A program made the translations under genes and the position numbers. A stretch of DNA of 51,574 bases from an uncultured Arsenicibacter sp. (lineage in GTDB: Bacteria; Bacteroidota; Bacteroidia; Cytophagales; Spirosomataceae). Location: assembly GCF_945952095.1 (NCBI RefSeq), contig NZ_CAMFHL010000018.1, positions 1 to 51,574 of the forward strand, in the 5' to 3' direction. Under the pieces are notes generated by a model. That model was not told the origin of the DNA. It made no database searches and saw only the letters and a program-made list of their open reading frames with translations. Below are positions 17,123 to 25,081 of this stretch, piece by piece; within the stretch, counting starts at the first letter, position 1, and each line of letters starts with the position of its first letter.

Positions 17123-19546
17123 GTGATTGCAAACGAACATATCCGTACGGTTGACGTACTAACCCGCGAAGACATCCTGGCCGATTACCGGTTGGCGTGC
17201 GAAAGCCGTCAGGTAAGCCTGCTGGGCCGGCGGGATGTAATGGGAGGACGGGCAAAATTCGGCATCTTCGGCGACGGCAAGGAACTGGCCCAGATAGCCG
17301 CCGCCAAATCATTCCGGCGGGGCGATTTCCGGTCCGGTTACTATCGTGACCAAACGCTCGTGGCTGCCCTCGGCGAACTGACCTGGCAGGAGTTCTTTGC
17401 CCAGTTATACGCACATACCGATATTGCTCATGAGCCCAACACGGGTGGCCGTAATATGAACGGTCACTTTGCTACCCGCTGGCTTGATGAAAACGGGTTA
17501 TGGCGCAACCAAACGGGGTTTTTTAATTCAGTCTGTGATATGGCCCCCACCGCCGGTCAGGTACCGCGCGCGGTAGGGCTGGCCTATGCTTCAAAACTTT
17601 ACCGGCAGAACCCGGCATTGCATAGCTTCACCGGATTCTCCCATAATGGTAACGAAATAACGTTCGGAACCATCGGCGATGCATCGACCTCGCAGGGCAT
17701 GTTCTGGGAAAGCATGAATGCGGCCGGCGTGCTGCAGATCCCGCTGCTGATGTCGGTCTGGGACGACGGCTACGGTATTTCGGTACCTGTCGAATACCAG
17801 ACCACCAAGGCCAGTATTTCCAAAGCGCTGGCCGGGCTGCAGCGTGAAGCGCCGTATACCGATGTGTCGGAGAAAGGTATTGAAATTTTCACGGTCAGGG
17901 GATGGGATTACCTCGCCCTGATTGATACCTACCAACAAGCCGCCCGGCTATGTCGCGACGAACACGTTCCGGTACTGGTTCATGTTCAGGAGCTCACACA
18001 GCCCCAGGGCCATTCGTCGTCGGGCTCCCACGAACGCTATAAAACGAAAGACCGTCTGGCGTGGGAAGCCGAATATGATTGCAACCGGCAGTTCAAAAAC
18101 TGGATTCTCGGCAACGGGTATGCCACAGAGGAAGAACTGGCCGAAATCGAAGAAGAAACGAAAAAATCGGCCCGTCAGGCCCGCAACGATGCGTGGAGCG
18201 CCTATGTCGCCTCGATGCAGAGTGACCATGACGAAGCCCTTGAGCTGCTGCAGCGCGCCGCCCGCAATAACCCGAAAGGACCTGCACTGATGGAGGTCCG
18301 GGAAGACCTGCGTAAAGCGTTTAACCCGATCCGGCGCGACGCAACAACCGCGATTAAGCGGGCGCTGCGTATCCTGCGCAACGACCCGGCTGATATAAAA
18401 CAGGGATTGCAGGCATGGCTTAAGCGTACCAATGCCGAAAATGAAACCCGGTATAGTTCACACCTCTACAGCCAGTCGCCGGAATCGCCGCTGAAAAACC
18501 CAGGCACACCGCCCGTTTATTCAGAGAACAGCCCGATTATGGATGGGTATCTGGTCATGCAGCGGTATTTTGACAACCTCTTCGGACGTGATCCGCGCGT
18601 GGTGGCCATTGGCGAAGATGTCGGCCATATCGGTGATGTCAACCAGGGCTTTGCCGGGTTACAGGAAAAATACGGGGAGATCCGGATTACCGACACCGGT
18701 ATCCGCGAAACAACCATCATCGGGCAGGGCATCGGCATGGCCATGCGCGGTCTGAAGCCGATTACGGAGATTCAGTATTTCGACTATATTTTCTATACGC
18801 TGGCGACCCTGACCGATGACCTGGCGTCGCTGCATTACCGGACCGCAGGGGGGCAGAAAGCACCGCTTATCATCCGGACCCGCGGCCACCGCCTCGAAGG
18901 GATCTGGCATTCCGGTTCGCCGATGGGTGCGATGATCAACAGCCTGCGGGGTATGCACATTGTCGTGCCGCGTAACATGACGCAGGCCGCCGGTTTTTAC
19001 AATACGCTCATCAAAGGTGACGACCCGGCACTGGTGATTGAATGCCTGAACGGCTACCGGCTGAAGGAACGCGTGCCGGATAACCTCAGCGAGTTCTGCC
19101 TGCCGCTCGGCGAGCCGGAAGTACTCCGCGACGGTACCGACGTAACCATCGTGACCTACGGATCGATGTGCCGGGTGGTGATGGAAGCCGCTCACCAGCT
19201 TTCCGACCTTGGCATCAGCGTCGAACTGATTGATGTACAAACACTGTTGCCGTTCGACCGGAATCACCGCATTCTGGAATCCGTTAAAAAAACAAACCGG
19301 GTTATTTTTGCGGATGAAGATTTTCCGGGCGGCGCATCGGCCTACATGATGCAGCAGGTAGTCGACGAGCAGAATGCCTACCAATACCTTGACTCTCCGC
19401 CACGAACGATTTCGGCAAAAGCCCATCGCCCGCCCTATGCGTCGGATGGTGACTATTTCTCGAAACCCAATCCGGAGGAGGTTTTCGACTGTGTCTATGA
19501 ACTCATGCGTGAGGTCAATCCACAGCGGTTTCCAGAACTCTATTGA
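17123..19546 (+). CDS. Fused 2-oxoacid dehydrogenase E1 (alpha + beta subunits)
   Basis: An 807-residue fusion of the two E1 subunits of a 2-oxoacid dehydrogenase, most likely the branched-chain (2-oxoisovalerate) or pyruvate type. The start is GTG at 17123; no nearby ATG fits. The alpha part has the TPP motif starting GDASTSQGMFWESMNAAG (from residue 185) and the phosphorylation-loop-like GHSSSGSHERYKTKDRLAW. A linker of ~100 residues follows. The beta part starts near residue 475 (GYLVMQRYFDNLFGRDPRVV) with AIGEDVGHIGDVNQG and RETTIIGQGIGMAMRGLKP. Fusions like this are usual in Bacteroidota. E2 and E3 genes are not in the window. Confidence 0.88.
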   Translation: MIANEHIRTVDVLTREDILADYRLACESRQVSLLGRRDVMGGRAKFGIFGDGKELAQIAAAKSFRRGDFRSGYYRDQTLVAALGELTWQEFFAQLYAHTDIAHEPNTGGRNMNGHFATRWLDENGLWRNQTGFFNSVCDMAPTAGQVPRAVGLAYASKLYRQNPALHSFTGFSHNGNEITFGTIGDASTSQGMFWESMNAAGVLQIPLLMSVWDDGYGISVPVEYQTTKASISKALAGLQREAPYTDVSEKGIEIFTVRGWDYLALIDTYQQAARLCRDEHVPVLVHVQELTQPQGHSSSGSHERYKTKDRLAWEAEYDCNRQFKNWILGNGYATEEELAEIEEETKKSARQARNDAWSAYVASMQSDHDEALELLQRAARNNPKGPALMEVREDLRKAFNPIRRDATTAIKRALRILRNDPADIKQGLQAWLKRTNAENETRYSSHLYSQSPESPLKNPGTPPVYSENSPIMDGYLVMQRYFDNLFGRDPRVVAIGEDVGHIGDVNQGFAGLQEKYGEIRITDTGIRETTIIGQGIGMAMRGLKPITEIQYFDYIFYTLATLTDDLASLHYRTAGGQKAPLIIRTRGHRLEGIWHSGSPMGAMINSLRGMHIVVPRNMTQAAGFYNTLIKGDDPALVIECLNGYRLKERVPDNLSEFCLPLGEPEVLRDGTDVTIVTYGSMCRVVMEAAHQLSDLGISVELIDVQTLLPFDRNHRILESVKKTNRVIFADEDFPGGASAYMMQQVVDEQNAYQYLDSPPRTISAKAHRPPYASDGDYFSKPNPEEVFDCVYELMREVNPQRFPELY

Positions 19547-19618
19547 GTAATTAACGGTTAGTGATCAGGAGAAAATCCGGCGGGGGCCGGCAACATCCCG
19601 GTCACTAACCACCCGACA

Positions 19619-21157
19619 ATGAGTACGTATTTCGATGACATCAAAGACGGTATCCGGTCGACCATCAAAGGGTTGAGCCTGACCTTCGGGCACATCCGCA
19701 ACGCCACGAAGCGCCGTCAGCCGTTGGGAATTGCCAGCGATAATTACTTTGAGCAGCAGAACGGTCTGGTGACGGTGCAATATCCGCATGAGACCATACC
19801 GATTCCCGACAACGGCCGATACCGCCTGCATAACGAAATTGACGACTGCATTGTCTGCGATAAGTGCGCCAAAGTCTGTCCCGTCGACTGTATCACCATC
19901 GAAGCCATCAAAGCAACGGAGGAAATCGGCCGTGCCTCTGATGGATCACCCATACGCCTCTATGCCGGCAAATTCGACATCGACATGGCAAAATGCTGCT
20001 ACTGTGGCCTTTGCACGGTAGTTTGCCCGACCGAGTGCCTGACGATGGAGAAGAAATTTGACTACAGCGAATTTGAACTGGGCAAACTCACCTACGAATT
20101 CTCGAACCTCACCCCCGACGAAGCCGCCGAAAAACGGAGCCTCTACGAGCAGTTCGTGTTAGAAAAAGAACAGGCGAAGCAACAGGCAAAAGAGCGAAAG
20201 AGTGAAAGAGCGGAAGAGCGGGCTGAACCTGCACCAAACGTAGAAAGCAGCAACCCGGAACAACCAAAACCAGCAAAGCCAAAACCAGCCTTCCGCCCGA
20301 CAGCCAAACCCAAGCCTGCCGAGCCAATAGAAAATAAAGAGCGGGAGAGTGAACGAGCAGAAGAGCGGGCTGAACCTAAACCGGCTGAGCCAACGCCAAA
20401 CGCACAGGAGCAACCAGAACCGGTGAAACCCAAACCGGCCTTCCGGCCAACCCTGAAACCAAAGCCAACTGAGCCAATAGAAAATAAAGAGCGAAAGAGT
20501 GAAAGAGCGGAAGAGCGGGCTGAACCTAAACCGGCTGAGCCAACGCCAACCGCACAGGAAAAGTCAGAACCGGCAAAGCCAAAACCAGCTTTCCGGCCGA
20601 CGTTGAAACCAAAGCCGGCAACAGCCCTTACTAAGTATGCAGACGAAGCTGTTCCTGTAGCCGGTATCCAGTCTCCCGAATCACCGGCATTGCTCACCAC
20701 CGACAAAGGTGTCTCAACCAGCGGCGAAGACCATCCTGCCGCTCAGGCCGACAATACCGTGCAGCCAACGGAAGATAAAGAGCGGGAGAGTGAAAGAGCG
20801 AAAGAGCGGGTGGCACCCAAGCCGGCTTTCCGGCCAACGATGAAGCCGAAAGCGGCGGCGGAGCCAACCCAGAACACAGAACCACAGAACACAGCAACAA
20901 CCCAGAACACAGAACAACCGGAACCGGCGAAGCCAAAACCGGCTTTCCGGCCAACGATGAAGCCGAAAGCGGCGGCTGAACCAACCCGGAACACAGAACA
21001 ACAGAACACAGCAACAAGCCAGAACACAGAACAACCGGAACCGGCGAAGCCAAAACCCGCTTTCCGGCCAACGATGAAGCCCAAAGCGGCGGCTGAACCA
21101 ACCCGGAACGCGGAATCGTCAGAACCGGCGAAGCCAAAACCCGATACCAATGCTTAA
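19619..21157 (+). CDS. nuoI: NADH-quinone oxidoreductase subunit I with long repeat tail
   Basis: A 512-residue protein. The first ~180 residues are a normal NuoI with two 4Fe-4S sites: Cys77-80-83-87 (CIVCDKCAKVC) and Cys126-129-132-136 (CCYCGLCTVVC), which pass electrons toward the quinone in the peripheral arm of complex I. From about residue 185 a further ~325 residues form a low-complexity tail made of repeats (six PAFRPT units, four KERxSERAxER units) rich in Pro, Lys, Glu and Ala. NuoI is normally 150-220 residues, so the tail is exceptional. The stop overlaps nuoJ by 8 nt. Confidence 0.9.
   Translation: MSTYFDDIKDGIRSTIKGLSLTFGHIRNATKRRQPLGIASDNYFEQQNGLVTVQYPHETIPIPDNGRYRLHNEIDDCIVCDKCAKVCPVDCITIEAIKATEEIGRASDGSPIRLYAGKFDIDMAKCCYCGLCTVVCPTECLTMEKKFDYSEFELGKLTYEFSNLTPDEAAEKRSLYEQFVLEKEQAKQQAKERKSERAEERAEPAPNVESSNPEQPKPAKPKPAFRPTAKPKPAEPIENKERESERAEERAEPKPAEPTPNAQEQPEPVKPKPAFRPTLKPKPTEPIENKERKSERAEERAEPKPAEPTPTAQEKSEPAKPKPAFRPTLKPKPATALTKYADEAVPVAGIQSPESPALLTTDKGVSTSGEDHPAAQADNTVQPTEDKERESERAKERVAPKPAFRPTMKPKAAAEPTQNTEPQNTATTQNTEQPEPAKPKPAFRPTMKPKAAAEPTRNTEQQNTATSQNTEQPEPAKPKPAFRPTMKPKAAAEPTRNAESSEPAKPKPDTNA
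20186..21154 (+). repeat. In-frame repeat array in the nuoI tail
   Basis: Six copies of a KPAFRPTxKPK unit with PTPxAQ, EPTxNTE or similar spacers, and four copies of KERxSERAxER. The DNA under KERKSERAEER (20189-20211) is identical over 23 bases to the complement of an intergenic repeat at 24211-24233. The last two PAFRPTMKPKAAAEP units are nearly identical at DNA level, suggesting recent expansion. Confidence 0.85.
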
Positions 21158-21698
21158 CCTGATTTTTTACGCATTCGCGGCGCTTACGCTGGGTGGTAGC
21201 CTGGCCGTTCTGTTGACCCGCAATGTGATGTACTCGGCGTTTTTTCTGCTGTTGTCCCTACTGGGCGTCGCGGCACTGTTCGTGCTGGCAAGCGCCGACC
21301 TGCTGGCCGTGGCCCAGGTCATGATCTACGTCGGCGGTGTGCTGGTACTGGTTATTTTCGGGGTCATGCTTACGCACAAACCCAAACCGCAACCCGATAC
21401 GGTACCGCAGGCAGCACGCCCGAACCATATCCTGACCCAACACCGTGCCTGGCTATGGCCGTTGCTGGTCGCCGCGGGATTGTTCACGGCCTTTTATTCG
21501 CTGCTGAGCCGGACCCATTTCTCCCTGTTCGAAAAGCGTGCTCCCTTTCAGACATCGGTAGATACCATCGGCAAACAGCTGATGACCGAATACATCATCC
21601 CGTTTGAAATTGCGGGTATCCTGCTGCTTGCCGCTCTGGTCGGAGCAGCTTATCTCAGTAGTCAGAACGACCGGACAAACGACCGGCAACCCCGTTAA
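21150..21698 (+). CDS. nuoJ: NADH-quinone oxidoreductase subunit J
   Basis: A 182-residue membrane protein with five hydrophobic helices. It begins as NuoJ does (LNLIFYAFAALTLGGSLAVL), with NVMYSAFFLLLSLLGVAALF and the conserved AQVMIYVGGVLVLVIFGVML helix that carries the pi-bulge region of complex I. It forms part of the proton-translocating membrane arm. It overlaps nuoI by 8 nt and is followed 3 nt later by nuoK. Confidence 0.92.
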   Translation: MLNLIFYAFAALTLGGSLAVLLTRNVMYSAFFLLLSLLGVAALFVLASADLLAVAQVMIYVGGVLVLVIFGVMLTHKPKPQPDTVPQAARPNHILTQHRAWLWPLLVAAGLFTAFYSLLSRTHFSLFEKRAPFQTSVDTIGKQLMTEYIIPFEIAGILLLAALVGAAYLSSQNDRTNDRQPR

Positions 21699-21701
21699 GC
21701 T

Positions 21702-22013
21702 ATGCAAGCCATTACACCCGGACTTTATCTGCTGGTCGCCGCGGCCTTATTCAGCATCGGCCTTGCCATCGTCTTACTGAAACGACACGCCATTGTGGTG
21801 CTGATGGGTGTTGAGCTGATGCTCAATGCCGTTAACCTCAATCTGGTAGCATTCAGTCAGTATGATCCCGTACGGTTGCAGGGCCAGATGATGACCCTGT
21901 TTGTTATGGTCGTTGCTGCGGCAGAAGCCGCTATTGCACTAGCCATTGTGTTGCAGGTTTACCGGCATTTCCGGACGGTTCAGCTGGATGAGATCAGTGA
22001 ATTAAAGCAGTAA
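21702..22013 (+). CDS. nuoK: NADH-quinone oxidoreductase subunit K
   Basis: A 103-residue protein with three membrane helices, the usual NuoK size. The two conserved membrane glutamates are present in LMGVELMLNAVNLN and VVAAAEAAIALAIV; both are needed for proton movement in the family. It directly follows nuoJ. The next gene is not nuoL but a 2OG oxygenase 2 nt after the stop, so the remaining nuo genes must lie elsewhere. Confidence 0.93.
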   Translation: MQAITPGLYLLVAAALFSIGLAIVLLKRHAIVVLMGVELMLNAVNLNLVAFSQYDPVRLQGQMMTLFVMVVAAAEAAIALAIVLQVYRHFRTVQLDEISELKQ

Positions 22014-22015
22014 CC

Positions 22016-22627
22016 ATGGAAGAAAACGCCATTTTTGAACCACTCATAGACGGTATTCTGACCAAAGGCTATGGCATCGCAGATGGCTTTTTATCGGCCG
22101 GTGAGGTGACCGCCCTGGCGCAGCAACTCCGCGACCGCCGTGCCGGGGGGCAGTTTAAAGCTGCGGCTATCGGTAATCAGCAGGTTACCATTGAAAAGCA
22201 AATCCGTGGCGATGAAATTCTCTGGCTCGACGAAGCCAATGCGGCCCCTGCCGAAAAAGTGTATCTGGACCGCATCAACGAGTTTATTCAATACGTAAAC
22301 CGCACGTGCTATCTGGGCCTTCAGGATGCTGAAGTGCATTATGCGCTCTATCCGCCGGGTACGTTTTACAAACGCCACCTCGACCGCTTCAAAACTGACT
22401 CACGGCGCAAACTGTCGGTAATTTGTTACCTCAATACGGACTGGCAGGAAGCCGATGGCGGGCAACTGGCTATTTACCTCCCCGGCGAAGACGGCACCGA
22501 GCGGGTGGATACCGTTATGCCGGTTGGCGGCCGGTTGGTCTGCTTTGAAAGCGACCGGCTCGAACATGAAGTGCTGCCGGCCAACCGCGAGCGCCTGAGC
22601 GTAACGGGATGGCTCCGCACCCGCTGA
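22016..22627 (+). CDS. 2OG-Fe(II) oxygenase (prolyl-4-hydroxylase-like)
   Basis: A 203-residue protein of the SM-20/EGL-9-like 2-oxoglutarate and Fe(II)-dependent dioxygenases. The iron ligands are visible as HLD (in FYKRHLDRFKTDSRRK) and the distal His in RLEHEVLPANRERLSV; the following Arg would bind 2-oxoglutarate. The core strands CYLNTDW and GGQLAIYLPGEDG fit the family. It probably hydroxylates a protein or small molecule. It starts 2 nt after nuoK, so it is likely on the nuoIJK transcript although its role is unrelated. Confidence 0.85.
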   Translation: MEENAIFEPLIDGILTKGYGIADGFLSAGEVTALAQQLRDRRAGGQFKAAAIGNQQVTIEKQIRGDEILWLDEANAAPAEKVYLDRINEFIQYVNRTCYLGLQDAEVHYALYPPGTFYKRHLDRFKTDSRRKLSVICYLNTDWQEADGGQLAIYLPGEDGTERVDTVMPVGGRLVCFESDRLEHEVLPANRERLSVTGWLRTR

Positions 22628-22711
22628 AAAGCCATTTAGCAAAAGGTAAGTATAAACCCATAAATAGCTGTATTATTACGTCTTTACCGAACGTAAAATA
22701 GTCAGTCGTTT

Positions 22712-23974
22712 ATGAAACGTTTGTTCTTTCTGCTGTTAGGTACAGCCTTTTCGTTGAATGTATTAGCCCAGAATACAAAAATCCAGCTGACGAAGGCGGT
22801 TAAAGCAGGCCGGCAGGATGGGTTTGATATTTATCAGGTTCAGTTTAAAGTGCTGAGCGGCGAAGTACAGAACCGGAGCGAGTTTGTGCTGCTGAAATCC
22901 GGCATGATCAGCAATTATATAAAGGCCGAAGTGTACGATAAATATAGTAGCGGCCAGACGACAAAATCCGATGAAGCACTCTATGTTGCCGGTGCCCCCA
23001 TCGCAGCGGGCCAGACACTGGTATCCTACGATTTAGCCACGCCACTTCCCCCCAAACGTACATTTTCCTTCAAAACCGAAACCGCCTTTCTGGGCGATGC
23101 TCCCAAAGAGTTCTTCACCACCATCTCCGGCTTGAAAGGGACGCTTAAAGTCGGCGATGAGTTTGATTACCAGAACGGTAAGGGCCAGCGTGGTAAGGGA
23201 AAAATCAAGGAAATAACGGTTGGCAAAACACTGCACCCTCCGGTACTGATCGAAGGATTACCCGAACAGATAACAGCCAGCCTTCTGATTCAGTCGGACA
23301 ACGGCGTTGATTTTTCAAAGGCAACCGCTGCATCGGCAGGTAGTCTGGCAGGTGCGTCAACGACAACAGCCGGCACCGACAAACCTGCGGCGAACGTCAC
23401 GGGCAAAACCAAAACCATTCCGGTAAATGCGGTCCTGCAAAACGATGAAGTGAAAATTACGGTACACAACCTGATCAAATACAATCCGGACGCGGCAACC
23501 AGCCAGAACGATATGGTGAAAATCGACTACTCGCTGGATTATTATATTGTTGATGCCACGGTCGAAAACATCTCGTCGCACGACATTGACCCGGGCGAAT
23601 ACCTGGTCCGGCTTAACTTCTTCTCCCCCGACGGCAAGAGCGCCGATGAGTACCTGCGCCTTTTTAAAAAGCAGAACGGCGACAAAGACGAAGCAAAGAG
23701 CCAGGCCGATGCGATTGATAAGCTGGTGCTGGGCGGCACGAGTAAAATCAAATCAGCCGGCGTCCTGGTCAGGTATCAGGAAATGATTCCCGACTACCAG
23801 GAGGTACACAAACCGGTTGTTGATGCCCTGTACCGGAAAATGGCGCCGGGCCGGAAACTGCACAGCATTGCGGCCACGATTCTGGCCGTTCCGCCTGCCT
23901 ACAAAATCGAAGGACTCGGCACCTGGAAAGGCACGTTCTTCAGCAAAAAGAACCTGTCCTTTATTAAATTGTAA
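22712..23974 (+). CDS. Secreted hypothetical protein
   Basis: A 420-residue protein with a signal peptide (KRLFFLLLGTAFSLNVLAQ). The mature part looks beta-rich and can be split in two: an N-terminal region to about residue 200 and a C-terminal Ig-like region starting near VLQNDEVKITVHNLIKYN, joined by an Ala/Thr/Ser-rich linker (ASAGSLAGASTTTAGT). There are no cysteines in the mature part and no catalytic motif that I recognise. It is probably a periplasmic or surface protein. It starts 84 nt after the oxygenase and ends at a large repeat region. Confidence 0.65.
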   Translation: MKRLFFLLLGTAFSLNVLAQNTKIQLTKAVKAGRQDGFDIYQVQFKVLSGEVQNRSEFVLLKSGMISNYIKAEVYDKYSSGQTTKSDEALYVAGAPIAAGQTLVSYDLATPLPPKRTFSFKTETAFLGDAPKEFFTTISGLKGTLKVGDEFDYQNGKGQRGKGKIKEITVGKTLHPPVLIEGLPEQITASLLIQSDNGVDFSKATAASAGSLAGASTTTAGTDKPAANVTGKTKTIPVNAVLQNDEVKITVHNLIKYNPDAATSQNDMVKIDYSLDYYIVDATVENISSHDIDPGEYLVRLNFFSPDGKSADEYLRLFKKQNGDKDEAKSQADAIDKLVLGGTSKIKSAGVLVRYQEMIPDYQEVHKPVVDALYRKMAPGRKLHSIAATILAVPPAYKIEGLGTWKGTFFSKKNLSFIKL

Positions 23975-24006
23975 AACCATTCCATCAGTGGGGGTTTGTT
24001 CTGATG

Positions 24007-24188
24007 GTTACTGGTCGTTCTGAGTTGTTACTGGTGGTTCTGAGTTGTTACTGATGGTTCTGAGTTACTCGTCATTCCAGATTACTGGTACTGATGGCCC
24101 GTACCACCAGCAACCATCAGAATAACTACCAGCAACTATCAGAACAACTACCAGCAACATCAGAACAACTACCAGCAACTATCAGAAC
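24007..24188. repeat. Two opposed tandem arrays of a related 20-22-bp unit
   Basis: Left array: three adjacent 20-bp units (24007-24066) of the form gttactggtcgttctgagtt with one or two changes. Right array: three units of 21-22 bp (24124-24188) of the form AACTACCAGCAACTATCAGA plus AC. The right unit, read on the other strand, resembles the left one (GTTCTGA...GTTG..CTGGT). The 57-bp middle is unrelated except for partial copies. Together they could fold into a large cruciform. Confidence 0.7.
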
Positions 24189-24210
24189 AATCAGCAACAA
24201 AAACCGCATC

Positions 24211-24257
24211 GCTCTTTCACTCTTTCGCTCTTTCACTCTTTCGCTCATTCACTCTTT
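24211..24257. repeat. CTCTTTCA/CTCTTTCG repeat shared with nuoI
   Basis: About six alternating copies of an 8-bp unit (ctctttca, ctctttcg) just before the stop of the aquaporin gene. The first 23 bases are exactly complementary to nuoI coding sequence at 20189-20211. The sequence is therefore a small dispersed repeat of this genome, present in both intergenic and coding DNA. Confidence 0.75.
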
Positions 24258-24259
24258 AA

Positions 24260-24985
24260 TTAAAGCGCGAAGAACTTGATCAGCAGTCCGCCGATGATCC
24301 CGCCGATAATCGGGCCGACGACCGGTATCCAGGCATAGCCCCAATCCGATGAGCCTTTGCCCGGAATCGGCAGGATCGCATGGGCAATACGCGGCCCCAG
24401 GTCACGGGCGGGACTGATGGCATAGCCCGTCGTGCCGCCAAGCGACATTCCGATGCTCCAGACCAGTACCCCGACCAGGTACGGCCCGACACCAACCGCC
24501 ACCTCACCCAATGATTTTGCCGTGATGCCGGCCAGCCCCAGAATCAGTACCAGTGTACCGAGGATTTCACTTGTCAGATTAGAGCCTGTATGCCGGATGG
24601 CAGGGCCGGTTGCAAATACAGCCAGCTTATCGCCCGGGTCTTCCGTAGCGGCAAAATGAGGCTGATAGAACAGCCAGACCAGTACTGCCCCCAGAAATGC
24701 CCCGATCAGCTGTGCGGTTATATAAGGAACAATATTGGCGTAATTATCCGTCGCTACAGCAAAGGCAACCGTTACGGCAGGGTTCAGGTGAGCATCAATA
24801 CTACCGAACACTTTGGCCACAAACACCCCCATCGTTACGGCAAATGCCCAGCCGGCTGTAATGACAATCCAGCCGGCATTATGCCCTTTTGTTTGTTTCA
24901 GAACCACGTTGGCCACAACGCCATCGCCCAGAAGTAAAAGCACCATCGTGCCGATTAACTCGCCCAAAAAAGGTGAGACTTGCAT
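24260..24985 (-). CDS. MIP family aquaglyceroporin (GlpF-like)
   Basis: A 241-residue channel with six membrane helices and two half-helix repeats. The first pore motif is normal (HLNPAVTVAFA). The second reads SPARDLGPR where NPARDLGPR is expected; Asp after Arg and the wide loop before it (ISPARDLGPRIAHAILP) point to the glycerol-conducting branch. The Asn-to-Ser change in the second NPA box is unusual because this Asn caps the half-helix and orients the substrate. It may carry glycerol or small polyols. No glycerol kinase gene is next to it. Confidence 0.87.
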   Translation of the reverse strand: MQVSPFLGELIGTMVLLLLGDGVVANVVLKQTKGHNAGWIVITAGWAFAVTMGVFVAKVFGSIDAHLNPAVTVAFAVATDNYANIVPYITAQLIGAFLGAVLVWLFYQPHFAATEDPGDKLAVFATGPAIRHTGSNLTSEILGTLVLILGLAGITAKSLGEVAVGVGPYLVGVLVWSIGMSLGGTTGYAISPARDLGPRIAHAILPIPGKGSSDWGYAWIPVVGPIIGGIIGGLLIKFFAL

Positions 24986-25081
24986 AGTAAGGCTTCGTTT
25001 AGGAATAGTTTGTGCGAATTAAATCATATTTTTGATTCATATAAATAGGATTTTCAGAAATACATTTAATCAACAAGCGAT

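Noticed and set aside
19619..21157. nuoI tail as a frameshift or misassembled separate gene
   Set aside because: The frame stays open through all repeats, codon use is consistent, and the stop overlaps nuoJ properly, as in normal nuo operons.
24007..24188. Short repeat array considered as a CRISPR
   Set aside because: Units are contiguous or nearly so, lack unique spacers, are in two opposite orientations, and no cas genes are nearby.
24094..24279. 61-codon frame with NNYQQLSEQLPATSEQLPAT-like repeats
   Set aside because: It is a translation of the tandem repeats between convergent genes, not a gene with its own start signals.
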